Positions 25,247 through 35,054 of a stretch of DNA of 64,000 nucleotides are shown here, one piece after another. This DNA comes from SIG653 sp045577455. GTDB taxonomy: Bacteria; Bacillota; Clostridia; Oscillospirales; CAG-382. Below the pieces are notes generated by a model. The model saw only the letters and a list, made by a program, of their open reading frames with translations, did no database searches and was not told the DNA's origin. Position numbers and translations under genes: made by a program. Every line of letters starts with the position of its first letter. Position 1 is the stretch's first letter. The stretch spans positions 12,029-76,028 of the forward strand of contig JAZNIJ010000160.1 in the NCBI GenBank assembly GCA_045577455.1, written 5' to 3'.

Positions 25247-25402
25247 CCTTTCGCAATAATTGTGAATTTGAAAGGTAATTATGATATTGAAAGATTTATA
25301 TGGTGATTAAATTAGTGTTTTGGAAATAATAGTAAGTAATGATTTGTTTAGTTGAAAATATGATGTTGTCCAAAAAATAAAATCTCAGATGTAATTTAAA
25401 AG

Positions 25403-26383
25403 CTATATCATATTGCTTTTTTTTAGTGCCGCCGCAAAGAATTCGTCTGTATCAAAAGAAGAAAAGTATTCATCGTCGGGGACATCTTCCCATCTTCGGT
25501 TAATTATCCAATTACTGCAAAGTGGGATGTATTTTCCTCGTTCTTTAGTCCAATTTTCACTCACTTTATCCCGTTTCAATGATGAAATTATCTTCTTTCT
25601 CAACTCGCTGTCGGGCTTTAACTTAAGGTATTCTTTTCTTGCTGATTCTTTGTTTAACCTCTTGGGATAAAGCCCCCAGAATTCTTCAAAGCAGGCGTTC
25701 AGGTCTGCATTGTTATCAACAACTGTATCAGATTTTGTTTTTTTTATAGGCGTAGAGTCATTTAATGATGCATCCTTATGTATGGGGGTATCGCTGTTTT
25801 GTGATATGCTATTGTTTACAGTTGTATTGTTGTTTGATGATGCGTTGTTATTCGTATGGGGAATGTGGTTTAATGATATATCATTGTTTATATGGGTATT
25901 GTTGTTTGATGCTATATCGTTGTTTATAGGGGTATTGTTGTTTGATGCTATATCGTTGTTTACAGGTTTATTGTTGTTTGATGATGCATTGTTATCTACG
26001 GGTGTATTGTTGTTTGTGGTTGTATCATTCTTAGGCGTTGCCTTATTTGCAGGTGTAACGCAGTTTGGAGATGCGCAATTATTTCCGTTTTGAGCAAGAT
26101 TTTCTGACGGCTCAGAGGCGGGTGTATTTGCTCTCACTTCTCCGCTTCTTTTGCCGGCGGCACGCCTTTTTTCCACAATTTCCTCGTATTTTTTCATATC
26201 TCGTTCCATATGTTGAGAGATAAAACTGAACGCAACAAGTAATTTTTCGGAGAGAGTTGGGGGTGTTCTGTTTATGGCGTATTCAAATACAGCTTTGTAC
26301 AGCTTGCCGAATTCCTCGTCTGAAAAGTTGTTCACAAGACGGTATTCATCGATATAAAATATAACGCTGCCTTTGTTACTCAT
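25403..26383 (-). CDS. DUF6291-type replisome-organiser-like protein
   Basis: The 326-residue protein has an N-terminal domain (MSNKGSVIFYIDEYRLVNNF, residues 1-85) like DUF6291 phage proteins. A 140-residue Asn/Thr/Ser low-complexity linker with NNNTPVNND-type repeats follows, then a C-terminal segment (FWGLYPKRLNKESARKEY ... IPLCSNWIINRRWED) typical of phage replication/DnaD-like proteins. A role in loading helicase at an origin is inferred. It overlaps the upstream 84-residue gene by 4 bases. Repeats upstream could be its binding sites. Confidence 0.8.
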   Translation of the reverse strand: MSNKGSVIFYIDEYRLVNNFSDEEFGKLYKAVFEYAINRTPPTLSEKLLVAFSFISQHMERDMKKYEEIVEKRRAAGKRSGEVRANTPASEPSENLAQNGNNCASPNCVTPANKATPKNDTTTNNNTPVDNNASSNNNKPVNNDIASNNNTPINNDIASNNNTHINNDISLNHIPHTNNNASSNNNTTVNNSISQNSDTPIHKDASLNDSTPIKKTKSDTVVDNNADLNACFEEFWGLYPKRLNKESARKEYLKLKPDSELRKKIISSLKRDKVSENWTKERGKYIPLCSNWIINRRWEDVPDDEYFSSFDTDEFFAAALKKSNMI

Positions 26384-26634
26384 TCTCCGTCCTCTTCTTT
26401 GGGGTAATCTTTGATTTCAAACAGAACAACGGAATAATCTTTATATTCCTTACCGTTGTTTTCTATAATGAAGTTAAATATTCCTTTTTCTTCCTTGGAA
26501 AGTTCGGGAATAGGTTGTTTTAAATAATGCATACATAAGCTATGGTATATAGCTAAAAATGATTCCAATGGGAGAGAGTGCAAAAGTTTCATCAAAATAG
26601 TGTCAATTCTCAAACGGAGTTTTACGTTTTTCAT
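26380..26634 (-). CDS. small protein coupled to the replisome-like gene
   Basis: The 84-residue protein is basic at the N-terminus and acidic at the C-terminus. It is the first gene of a two-gene operon and shares ATGA with the second. AAAGGA lies about 6 bases before the ATG. I do not recognise the family. Its position directly after the iteron-like repeats suggests a part in the same replicon or its control. Confidence 0.65.
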   Translation of the reverse strand: MKNVKLRLRIDTILMKLLHSLPLESFLAIYHSLCMHYLKQPIPELSKEEKGIFNFIIENNGKEYKDYSVVLFEIKDYPKEEDGE

Positions 26635-26701
26635 AAAAATGTCCTTTCTTTATATGTTTTTTATTTTTTGTTTCTTTTCTGTATTTTACATCTTTTTACC
26701 C

Positions 26702-26884
26702 GTCAGTTATCACGCGGTTTGCGTTTCTGAAGTGATTTTATCATAATCAGGGTGTCAGTTATCACACAGTTTGCAGATTATTTCTTGAAACAATCTTATC
26801 ACTGCAAGGGTGTCAGTTATCACACAATTTGCGTTTCTGAAGTGATTTTATCATAATCAGGGTGTCAGTTATCACACAATTTGC
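26702..26884. repeat. four iteron-like direct repeats
   Basis: GTCAGTTATCACACAATTTGC occurs four times with few changes, beginning at 26702, 26754, 26812 and 26864 (spacings 52, 58, 52). Copies 1 and 3 are followed by an identical GTTTCTGAAGTGATTTTATC segment. They lie just upstream of the replisome-like operon, as iterons do in replicons. Autoregulatory operators are the alternative. Confidence 0.8.
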
Positions 26885-26895
26885 AGATTGTATTT

Positions 26896-26998
26896 AATAA
26901 ACTTTGCTTTTTTGTGCAAAATGGCTTCAATAAACTTTGCGTTTTCGTGCATAATATTGATATCCACGCTTGCTTTTTCGGAAAAACTGTGTTATAAT
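26896..26998 (+). promoter_or_regulatory. 33-bp-spaced repeat array with promoter of the first DUF4143 gene
   Basis: Three units carrying TTGC-T-rich-GTGC cores have TTGC at 26904, 26937 and 26970, exactly 33 bases apart. The third TTGCTT acts as a -35 box, 17 bases before TATAAT (26993-26998). Similar arrays precede other genes of this family. Confidence 0.75.
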
Positions 26999-27040
26999 CA
27001 GATAAAATGAGAAAACTGAACTATGAAATGAGGAACAGCA

Positions 27041-28381
27041 ATGCTTAAAAGAAAGATATATAATTTGCTCGCCGAGTGGAAGAAACGCTCAAACGGCACA
27101 TCTGCATTGTTAATTGACGGTGCTCGCCGTGTTGGGAAAAGTTATGTCGTTAAGAAATTTGCAGAAAATGAATACAAAAGTCATATTATTATAGATTTTG
27201 GTATTGCTCCCAAAGACATACTTGACCTTTTTATCCACGACAGCTCTGACATTGATTTGTTTTTTGCAAAGCTCTCTGTTTTTTATGGAACTACTCTCCA
27301 TAAGCGAGAATCGGTTATTGTATTTGATGAGGTGCAACAGTTTCCTCGTGCAAGACAGCTTATTAAATATCTTGTTGCTGACGGACGGTATGACTATATT
27401 GAAACAGGTTCTTTAATTCGTCTGAAGAAAAATGTCAGTGATATAATAATTCCATCGGAAGAAGACCATATAGAAATGTTTCCTTTGGACTTTGAAGAAT
27501 TCCTCTGGGCTATGGGAGATGAGGCGACAGTACCCCTTATTCGCTCTTGCTTTGAAAACAAAAAGCCCCTTGGTCAGGGGGTTCATAGAAAAATTATGAA
27601 CGATTTCCGCCAATATGTTCTTGTTGGCGGTATGCCTCAATCAGTTTTAGCGTATCTTGAAGGGAAAAATTTTGAAGCATCGGATATGGCAAAGAGAAGA
27701 ATTCTTAAGCTATACAGAGATGATGTTTCAAAATTTGCATCGGGATATGAAGACAAAGTTTTTGCTGTGTTTGATAATATCCCGGGTCAGCTTTCCAAAA
27801 AAGAGAAAAAATACACCCTTTCTTCCATAAGCAAGGATGCAAGATTCAGAACCTTTGAAGATTCTTTTATATGGTTGAACGAGGCAATGATAACGAACAA
27901 CTGCTACAATTCCACTGACCCAAGTGTGGGACTTGCACTCAGCGCAGACAATTCAACGCAGAAATGTTATATGGCAGATACAGGGCTTCTTGTAACCCAA
28001 ACTTTTATGGATGGTTCATTCACCGATAATGAGCTTTATCGTGCTATTCTGTTTGATAAGCTCAATATAAACGAAGGAATGATAATGGAAAATGCGGTTG
28101 CCCAAATGCTTCGCACCAACGGACATAAGCTCTATTTTTATTCTCGTTGCGACAACGAAAACCGAGAAAACCATATGGAAATAGACTTTCTTATAACCGA
28201 AAAAAAGAAAATTTCTCCAATAGAAGTCAAATCGGGAAATTATTCTTCACATTCATCTCTTAATAAATTTAAAAACAAATTTTCTTCCAAAATCGGAAAC
28301 TCATATATTCTCTATTCCAAAGATGTTTCAGTTAAAGACGGAATAATTCATTTGCCCTTTTATATGGCTATGTTTCTCTGA
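27041..28381 (+). CDS. AAA_14/DUF4143 ATPase, copy 1
   Basis: The 446-residue protein has Walker A GARRVGKS near residue 27, Walker B VIVFDEVQQF near 90, the family motif GSLIRLK and VGGMPQSV. A C-terminal DUF4143 domain ends in a PD-(D/E)XK-like pattern (MEIDFLI ... PIEVKSG). Members are widespread in gut anaerobes and spirochaetes with unknown function. Five relatives occur in this window (27041, 37779, 40370, 41814, 52180). This copy has the divergent sensor residue ETGS instead of the usual AGS. It is monocistronic. Confidence 0.92.
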   Translation: MLKRKIYNLLAEWKKRSNGTSALLIDGARRVGKSYVVKKFAENEYKSHIIIDFGIAPKDILDLFIHDSSDIDLFFAKLSVFYGTTLHKRESVIVFDEVQQFPRARQLIKYLVADGRYDYIETGSLIRLKKNVSDIIIPSEEDHIEMFPLDFEEFLWAMGDEATVPLIRSCFENKKPLGQGVHRKIMNDFRQYVLVGGMPQSVLAYLEGKNFEASDMAKRRILKLYRDDVSKFASGYEDKVFAVFDNIPGQLSKKEKKYTLSSISKDARFRTFEDSFIWLNEAMITNNCYNSTDPSVGLALSADNSTQKCYMADTGLLVTQTFMDGSFTDNELYRAILFDKLNINEGMIMENAVAQMLRTNGHKLYFYSRCDNENRENHMEIDFLITEKKKISPIEVKSGNYSSHSSLNKFKNKFSSKIGNSYILYSKDVSVKDGIIHLPFYMAMFL

Positions 28382-28623
28382 TTCCGTGGAGCTGTTATAA
28401 ATGTAAAACGCATTTGTAACAGCTTCTTTTGTTTTTTGCAGAGGATAGTATTATAGTATTCTTTATCTTTTAATAACAATTCATTGCCCTTGCGTTTGCA
28501 AAATAAGCCAACCGAAAACCCAAAAACTGTATTTTAAAATCATTGCCCTTGCGCTGGCGAAGTGAAGATTTCAAAAAACAATGTGCAGGGTGGGGAAGAA
28601 ATGTTTTTATGGGTTGGTAATGC

Positions 28624-28741
28624 ACAAGAGCAAGTACAAGTACAAGTACAAGAGCAAGTACAAGTACAAGTACAAGAGCAAGTACAAGAACAAGTACAAG
28701 TACAAGTACAAGTACAAGTACAAGTACAAGTACAAGTACAC
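28624..28741. repeat. CAAGTA hexamer microsatellite
   Basis: About 19 hexamer units of CAAGTA with CAAGAG/CAAGAA variants run without interruption. Bases 28382-28623 contain two partly similar segments with CATTGCCCTTGCG but no gene. The array keeps several frames open, which creates false genes of VQVQEQ or TCTCTC type. Confidence 0.9.
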
Positions 28742-28868
28742 TGAACACTTTTTAACAGGATTAACAAGTGTTAAATCAAGAGTTTAAAAAATGCTACCGT
28801 TAGGGTAAATAATTATGAAAAAAACTCTTGAAAAGGGGGATAAAAGGGTAAAAAACAGCGTAAAGTGA

Positions 28869-28897
28869 TTGACAAACAGTTAAAAAAATGATAAAAT
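28869..28897 (+). promoter_or_regulatory. promoter of the surface-polysaccharide operon
   Basis: TTGACA, 17 bases, TAAAAT preceded by TG (extended -10). The first gene starts 36 bases downstream after GGGAG. Confidence 0.75.
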
Positions 28898-28933
28898 GAA
28901 AATGGTATGTAATATAGTTACGGGAGATAAAAA

Positions 28934-30244
28934 ATGTCATTATATAGAAAACTAACAAATGGTGAGGAGAAGCTCTCTATAATCGGTTTGGGTTATGTTG
29001 GAATGCCTCTTGCTGTTGCATTTTCAAAAAAGGTATCTGTTATTGGGTACGATTTAAACAAAGACAAAATTGAACTATACAAGTGTGGGATAGACCCAAC
29101 AAACGAGGTTGGCAACGAAGAAATAAAGGCAAGCAAAGTTTTATTCACCTCAGACGAAAACGAGCTGAAGAATGCCAAATTTCACATTGTTGCAGTTCCC
29201 ACCCTTTTGAATTACGACAACACCCCTGACCTTTCGCCTGTTTTAGAGGCAAGCAGGATAGTTGGGCGAAACATCACTAAAGGGAGCATTGTTGTTTACG
29301 AGTCAACTGTATACCCGGGTGTAACCGAGGAATTATGTGTGCCAATACTTGAAAAAGAATCGGGGCTTATGTGCGGAATTGATTTCAAGGTTGGGTATTC
29401 ACCTGAACGAATTAACCCAGGTGATAAGCTGCATCGTCTTGAAAATATTAAAAAAGTTGTATCTGGTATGGATAAAGAAACGCTGGAGCTTATAGCAAGT
29501 GTTTATGAGCTGATAATCGAAGTTGGGGTGCATCGCTCACCTTCAATAAAGGTTGCAGAAGCGGCAAAGGTTGTTGAAAATGCTCAAAGAGATATGAACA
29601 TTGCTTTTATGAACGAGCTTTCAATAATCTTGAATAAAATGGATATAGACACCAAGTCGGTTCTTGAAGCGGCAAAAACAAAGTGGAATTTCATAGATTT
29701 TCACCCGGGTCTTGTTGGTGGTCATTGTGTTGGAGTTGCACCGTACTATCTCACCTACAAAGCAGAACGGCTTGGATACCAGAGCAGGGTTATTCTTGCG
29801 GGCAGACGAATCAATAACGAGATGGGGAAATATGTTGCCGAAAACATAGTCAAGAGCTTAATCAAGGCAGAAAAGGCGGTTAAGGGTTCAAGAGTTGCAA
29901 TTTTCGGTTTTGCTTTCAAGGAAAACTGTCCCGATGTTAGAAACAGCAAGGTATACGACATTGTTTGCGAGCTTAAGGAATATGGAATTAACCCGATGAT
30001 AATTGACCCGATTGCAGATTCCACCGAGGTTAAAATGCATTATAATCTCAGCTTTTCTCCTCGCTCTGAGCTTGTTGATTTAGATGCAGTTGTTTTTGCT
30101 GTTGCGCACAAAGAGTTTCTTACATATAGCATCGGTGATATAGACGCAATGTACAGAGACGGTGAGCGTGTTTTGGTTGACATAAATGGACTGTTTTCAA
30201 GAGAAGATTTCGAGAAAAGGGGCTATGTATATTGGAGAATGTAG
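28934..30244 (+). CDS. tviB: UDP-N-acetylhexosamine dehydrogenase (TviB/WbpA-like)
   Basis: The 436-residue protein is a nucleotide-sugar dehydrogenase: NAD-binding GLGYVGMPLA near residue 17, the GYSPERINPGD signature, and the catalytic Cys in GGHCVGV near 260. The whole sequence follows the Vi-antigen TviB/WbpA type that oxidises UDP-GlcNAc or UDP-GalNAc at C6 to the uronic acid. It is followed by a TviC-like epimerase after 36 bases, so the pair should make a UDP-HexNAcA precursor for a surface polymer. Confidence 0.88.
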   Translation: MSLYRKLTNGEEKLSIIGLGYVGMPLAVAFSKKVSVIGYDLNKDKIELYKCGIDPTNEVGNEEIKASKVLFTSDENELKNAKFHIVAVPTLLNYDNTPDLSPVLEASRIVGRNITKGSIVVYESTVYPGVTEELCVPILEKESGLMCGIDFKVGYSPERINPGDKLHRLENIKKVVSGMDKETLELIASVYELIIEVGVHRSPSIKVAEAAKVVENAQRDMNIAFMNELSIILNKMDIDTKSVLEAAKTKWNFIDFHPGLVGGHCVGVAPYYLTYKAERLGYQSRVILAGRRINNEMGKYVAENIVKSLIKAEKAVKGSRVAIFGFAFKENCPDVRNSKVYDIVCELKEYGINPMIIDPIADSTEVKMHYNLSFSPRSELVDLDAVVFAVAHKEFLTYSIGDIDAMYRDGERVLVDINGLFSREDFEKRGYVYWRM

Positions 30245-30280
30245 TTTCCCTTTTGAAAAAGATAAATAAGGCGGTAGAAA

Positions 30281-31267
30281 ATGAGCTATAAGGAGTTAAG
30301 ATTTCCTGAAAATTCAACATTTCTTGTAACGGGCGGAGCTGGTTTTATTGGCTCTAACCTTTGCGAAGCAATTTTGAATATGGGATACATCGTGCATTGC
30401 CTTGATGATTTATCAACAGGAAAAATGGAAAATATATCAGAATTCTTTAAAAATCCTCGTTTTGAGTTTATAAAAGGGGATATAAAGGATTACGAAACCT
30501 GCCTTAAGGCAACGGAGGGCGTTGATTTTGTTTTACATCAGGCAGGATGGGGAAGTGTGCCAAGGTCAATTGAAATGCCGTTGTTTTATTGTCAGAATAA
30601 TATCTTCGGCACAGTAAATATGATGGATGCCTCTGTGAAAAATAATGTAAAAAAGTTTGTTTATGCTTCAAGCTCATCGGTTTACGGTGATGAACAAACT
30701 TTACCTAAGCGTGAGGGATGCGAGAAAAACCTACTCTCACCGTATGCACTCACCAAACGGTGCATCGAAGAATGGGGCAGACAGTATAGTATCCATTATG
30801 GGCTGGACACATACGGCTTGCGTTATTTTAATGTGTTTGGAAAGCGTCAGAACCCAAAGGGGGAATATGCCGCAGTTATTCCAAAATTCATAAATCAACT
30901 GAAAAATAACGAACAGCCCACAATTAACGGTGACGGATATCAAAGCAGAGATTTTACCTATATTGAAAATGTTATAGAAGCAAATTTGAAAGCGTGCCTT
31001 GCACCGTCTGAGTATGCAGGTCAGTCCTTTAATATCGGTTGCGGTGATAGGGAGTATCTCATTGATGTTTATCGTACTATCAGTGTAATTATGGGTAAGG
31101 ATATACAGCCCATATATGCACCCGACAGGGCAGGGGATATAAAACATTCAAATGCGGATATATCAAAGGCGAGAAATTGTCTTAACTATTCCCCTGAATA
31201 CAATTTCAGACGAGGCATTGAAGAAGCAATAGGTTGGTATATGGAGCAGGAGGTAAATTATGGATAA
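30281..31267 (+). CDS. tviC: UDP-N-acetylhexosamine 4-epimerase (TviC/WbpP-like)
   Basis: The 328-residue short-chain dehydrogenase/reductase-type enzyme has GGAGFIGSNL near residue 18, the catalytic Ser in ASSSSVYGD and YxxxK (YALTK) near 155. It should interconvert Glc and Gal configurations of UDP-HexNAc or its uronate. It lies next to the dehydrogenase as in Vi-antigen type loci. Its last 8 bases overlap the start of an LRR protein gene, so sugar synthesis and the surface protein are translationally linked. Confidence 0.88.
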   Translation: MSYKELRFPENSTFLVTGGAGFIGSNLCEAILNMGYIVHCLDDLSTGKMENISEFFKNPRFEFIKGDIKDYETCLKATEGVDFVLHQAGWGSVPRSIEMPLFYCQNNIFGTVNMMDASVKNNVKKFVYASSSSVYGDEQTLPKREGCEKNLLSPYALTKRCIEEWGRQYSIHYGLDTYGLRYFNVFGKRQNPKGEYAAVIPKFINQLKNNEQPTINGDGYQSRDFTYIENVIEANLKACLAPSEYAGQSFNIGCGDREYLIDVYRTISVIMGKDIQPIYAPDRAGDIKHSNADISKARNCLNYSPEYNFRRGIEEAIGWYMEQEVNYG

Positions 31268-32246
31268 CGAAATGACAAACACCACCAAAATGGAGGAGAC
31301 AATCAACAAAAGCAACAAAACAAAGAAAGTCATAATTATATCTGCTATTTTCCTTGTACTTTGTGCAATTGGAGTGGCGGTGTATCTGGGCTTTATTGAT
31401 GATAAATATTATATGGGGCCATTAAGGGCAGAATTGTCTGACGGCACATTAACAATAAGCGGTAAAGGTGATATGCCCGATGATATTCCATGGATAGACG
31501 AAAAAGACAAAATTACCAAGGTTGTAATTAAAGATGGTGTAACAAGTGTAGGAGACTGTGTTTTCCTTAGTTGCGACTCCCTTGCAAGTGTAACCATCCC
31601 CGACAGCGTAACAAGTATAGGAAGATATGCTTTTGCTTATTGCAACTCTCTTAAAAGCATAACTATACCCGACAGCGTAAATAGTATAGGAACTTATGCT
31701 TTTTATGGTTGTGGCTTCCTTGAAAGCGTAACCATTGGAGATGGATTGAATAGTATAGGTGAGTGTGCTTTCAATTCTTGCCCATCCCTTGCAAGCATAG
31801 TTGTATCAAGTGGAAATAAGGTATATCACAGTGAAAATAACTGTTTGATTGAAACTGCAACCAAAACCTTAATAGTTGGCTGTAAAAATAGCGTAATTCC
31901 AACAGACGGCAGCGTAACAAGTATAGGGGATTATGCTTTCCATAATTGCTACTCCCTTGCAAGCATAACAATCCCCGACAGCGTAAATAGCATAGGGGAT
32001 AGGGTTTTCGAGAATTGCTCCTTCCTTGAAAGCGTAACCATCCCTGACAGCGTAAATAGCATAGGGGACGGTGCTTTCTCCGGTTGTGACACCCTTGCAA
32101 GCGTAACATTCAAAGACCCTAACGGATGGTATGTTACAGAAACAGAAGGTGCATCAAGTGGAATTGATGTAGATGTTACAGACAAATCCACCATTACAGA
32201 TTATTTAACTGCTGAATATACTTTTTACTATTGGTACAAAAAATAA
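31260..32246 (+). CDS. membrane-anchored BspA-like LRR protein, small
   Basis: The 328-residue protein starts MDNEMTNT with AGGAGG before it. It has a basic stretch followed by one transmembrane helix (residues about 23-43, VIIISAIFLVLCAIGVAVY), then LRRs of the type SITIPDSVNSIGTYAF and the C-terminal cap NGWYVTETEG. Topology is N-in, LRR outside. It overlaps the epimerase by 8 bases. The N-terminus and helix are almost identical to the next gene, and LRR stretches match the 18519 gene nearly base for base, indicating exchange. Confidence 0.88.
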   Translation: MDNEMTNTTKMEETINKSNKTKKVIIISAIFLVLCAIGVAVYLGFIDDKYYMGPLRAELSDGTLTISGKGDMPDDIPWIDEKDKITKVVIKDGVTSVGDCVFLSCDSLASVTIPDSVTSIGRYAFAYCNSLKSITIPDSVNSIGTYAFYGCGFLESVTIGDGLNSIGECAFNSCPSLASIVVSSGNKVYHSENNCLIETATKTLIVGCKNSVIPTDGSVTSIGDYAFHNCYSLASITIPDSVNSIGDRVFENCSFLESVTIPDSVNSIGDGAFSGCDTLASVTFKDPNGWYVTETEGASSGIDVDVTDKSTITDYLTAEYTFYYWYKK

Positions 32247-32312
32247 CATCAGGCACATTTATTTCAATTTATTGAAACTTAAAAAAGGATGAAAGAAATT
32301 GGGAGGTAAATT

Positions 32313-35042
32313 ATGGATAACGAAATGACCAACACCCAAACACAGGGCAACAACCCCACACAGGGCAACAACCCCACAGAGGGAAACAATCCCACAGAGG
32401 GAAACAATCCCACAATGGGCAACAACCCCACAGAGGGCAACAACCCCACAGAGGGCAACAATCCCACAATGGGCAACAGTCCCACAGAGGGCAACAACCC
32501 CATACAGGGCAACAACCCCACAGAGGGCAACAACCCCATACAGGGCATCAATCCCACAATGAGCAACAACCCCACAGAGGGAAACAATCCCACAGAGGGC
32601 AACAATCCCACAATGGGCAACAACCCCATACAGGGCAACAATACCACAATGGGCAACAATCCCACAGAGGGCAACAATCCCACAATGGGCAACAACCCCA
32701 CACAGGGAAACAACCCCACAACGGAGAATAAAAAAGGCAAAACAAAGAAAGTCATAATTATATCTGCTATTTTCCTTGTACTTTGTGCAATTGGAGTGGG
32801 TTTATATTTCTTTCTCGCCACCGACAACATCCACGAAGAATATGAGCTTGGAGAGTTGAAGGCAGAATTGTCACGTGGAAAGCTGACAATAAGCGGTGAA
32901 GGTGAGATACCCGATTATTCACCTACAGAGATTCCTTGGTACAAAGAACGAGACGAAATAAAAAAGGTTATAATTAAAAACGGTGTAACCGCAATAGGTA
33001 AAAACAGCTTTAACTCCTGTTTGTCTCTTAAAAGCGTAACCATTGGAGATGATGTTACAAGAATTGGCGAAAACGCTTTTTACTATTGCGTATCCCTTAA
33101 AACTGTAACAACAGGAGAAAATGTTGATGACATAATGGACTCTGCGTTTTCTCGTTGCACCGCCCTTAAACGCATAACCATTAACGGTGCTGAAAATATT
33201 GGTAAAGATGCATTTTCCTATTGTTCGTCCCTTGAAAGTGCAACCCTTGATGCCGTAAATATAAATGATAACGCTTTTGAAAAATGCTACTCCCTTAAGA
33301 ATATAGAGCTTTCCCAAAGGGTAAAAACCATTGGTAACAGCACATTCAAGGATTGCACATCCCTTGAAGTTATAACCATACCCGATAACGCAACAGATAT
33401 TGGTGATTATGCGTTTTCCTATTGCCGTTCACTTGACGGCATAACATTCTCAAACAGTGTTAAAAACATTGGAAACGGTGCTTTTCGTGAATGTTCGTCT
33501 CTTGAAAGCGTAAATCTAGGGGCAGGAATTAACATTATTGGCAAAAGAGCGTTTCGTGGTTGCACATCCCTTAACGATGTTACATTTGAAAACCCATACG
33601 GATGGTATCTTGCACAGTTCAAGGGAGCAACTGATGGCACAGCCATAACCGTAACCGACCAAATGGCTTCTAACCTCACAGACACATACGCAAATTACTA
33701 TTTGCTCAGAACAGCCAACGCAACCAAAGACGGTATAGAATACAAAATTGGCGAACTTACAGCAACATTTATTGATGGAACGCTTACCATAAAAGGCAAC
33801 GGTGATATGCCCGATTTTTGGAACGCAAACTCCCTCCCTTGGAAAGATAAGGTTGATGTTTTAACAAAGGTTATTGTTGAAAACGGTGTAACAAGGATAG
33901 GGAACAGTGCTTTTGAAAAATGCTACTATATTGAAAGCGTAACCTTGCCAAACAGCGTTACAAGTATTGGAAAAAGGGCTTTCAGTTATGTCCAGTCCCT
34001 TAAAGAAATAACAATACCAAGCAGCGTTAATAAAATTGAAAACGGTGCTTTTCAGGAATGTACAGGGCTTAAAAAAGCTATATTTGAAAATCCAAACGGA
34101 TGGTTTATTGATGTTGTGAATATTGAAATGCACGACGAGGAAAACGCCGCATGGTATCTCACAAGAAGCCACTCAAACAGCAAATGGATAAATATAGCAG
34201 ATTATGTTGCAGAATTCAACTACACCCTTGGCAAATTGTCTGCTACCTTGCGTGAAGGCATTCTCACAATAAAGGGTAATGGTGTGATTCCCGATTATTC
34301 AGCAAAAGGCACACCTTGGTACAATGAGAAAAACAGAATCCGCAATGTTATTATCGAAAACGGAGTTACCTGCATTGGAGACTATGCATTTTCAGACTGT
34401 GTTTCTCTTAAAAGTATAACTATTCCAAACAGTGTAAATAGTATTGGAGACAGTTCTTTCCTCAATTGCTCATCACTTAAAGAGGTAACAATTCCAAACA
34501 GCGTTGAGAAAATTTATGAATATGCATTTTACGAATGTCAATCCCTCGAAAGGGTAACCATTGGAAACAGCGTAACAAAAATAGGGGACAGTTGCTTTGA
34601 AAAATGCAAATCCCTTAAGGAAGTAACAATTCCGGGTAGCGTTGAAACTATTGAAAAATCAGCGTTTTCAGAGTGCAGATCCCTTGAAAAGGTAACTATT
34701 GAAAACGGCGTTAAAAATATTGATAATAACGCTTTCTATTATTGCTCAGCCCTTACTGATGTAACTTTTGGTAACAGCGTTACCCATATTGGCAGCCGCG
34801 TATTTGTCGGTTGTGGCAAGCTTGGGAGCATAACAATTCCCGATAGCGTTAAAACCATTGGAAACTATGCGTTTTATGATTGCTGGTCCCTTGAAAGCAT
34901 TGTGTTTGAAAACCCCGACGGATGGCATATGACACGAACAGAGGGCGGTACAAACGGAAGAAAAATTCCTGTAATGGATTCCAAGAAAATTGTGAAATAT
35001 TTTCAATTCCCATACGAAGATTATTTTTGGTATTTTGAATAA
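32313..35042 (+). CDS. membrane-anchored LRR protein with NNPTEG cytoplasmic repeats
   Basis: The 909-residue protein begins MDNEMTNT like its neighbour. About 22 hexapeptide units (GNNPTE, GNNPTM, GNNPIQ) then occupy residues 10-140 on the cytoplasmic side, before the same transmembrane helix (about 148-168). Three groups of BspA-type LRRs follow, each opened by a KLTISGEGEIPDYS-like strand. The LRR sequence is more diverged than in the neighbours. An SD GGGAGG precedes the ATG. Repeat number probably varies between strains. Confidence 0.88.
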   Translation: MDNEMTNTQTQGNNPTQGNNPTEGNNPTEGNNPTMGNNPTEGNNPTEGNNPTMGNSPTEGNNPIQGNNPTEGNNPIQGINPTMSNNPTEGNNPTEGNNPTMGNNPIQGNNTTMGNNPTEGNNPTMGNNPTQGNNPTTENKKGKTKKVIIISAIFLVLCAIGVGLYFFLATDNIHEEYELGELKAELSRGKLTISGEGEIPDYSPTEIPWYKERDEIKKVIIKNGVTAIGKNSFNSCLSLKSVTIGDDVTRIGENAFYYCVSLKTVTTGENVDDIMDSAFSRCTALKRITINGAENIGKDAFSYCSSLESATLDAVNINDNAFEKCYSLKNIELSQRVKTIGNSTFKDCTSLEVITIPDNATDIGDYAFSYCRSLDGITFSNSVKNIGNGAFRECSSLESVNLGAGINIIGKRAFRGCTSLNDVTFENPYGWYLAQFKGATDGTAITVTDQMASNLTDTYANYYLLRTANATKDGIEYKIGELTATFIDGTLTIKGNGDMPDFWNANSLPWKDKVDVLTKVIVENGVTRIGNSAFEKCYYIESVTLPNSVTSIGKRAFSYVQSLKEITIPSSVNKIENGAFQECTGLKKAIFENPNGWFIDVVNIEMHDEENAAWYLTRSHSNSKWINIADYVAEFNYTLGKLSATLREGILTIKGNGVIPDYSAKGTPWYNEKNRIRNVIIENGVTCIGDYAFSDCVSLKSITIPNSVNSIGDSSFLNCSSLKEVTIPNSVEKIYEYAFYECQSLERVTIGNSVTKIGDSCFEKCKSLKEVTIPGSVETIEKSAFSECRSLEKVTIENGVKNIDNNAFYYCSALTDVTFGNSVTHIGSRVFVGCGKLGSITIPDSVKTIGNYAFYDCWSLESIVFENPDGWHMTRTEGGTNGRKIPVMDSKKIVKYFQFPYEDYFWYFE

Positions 35043-35054
35043 GGTTTGTAATCT

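Noticed and set aside
28540..28790. Overlapping frames of VQVQEQ, KYKYKS and TCTCTC types
   Set aside because: All arise from the CAAGTA hexamer microsatellite; no frame has independent support.
32279..32830. 183-residue minus-strand frame of VGLLPSVGLLP type
   Set aside because: It is the antisense shadow of the NNPTxG hexapeptide repeats.
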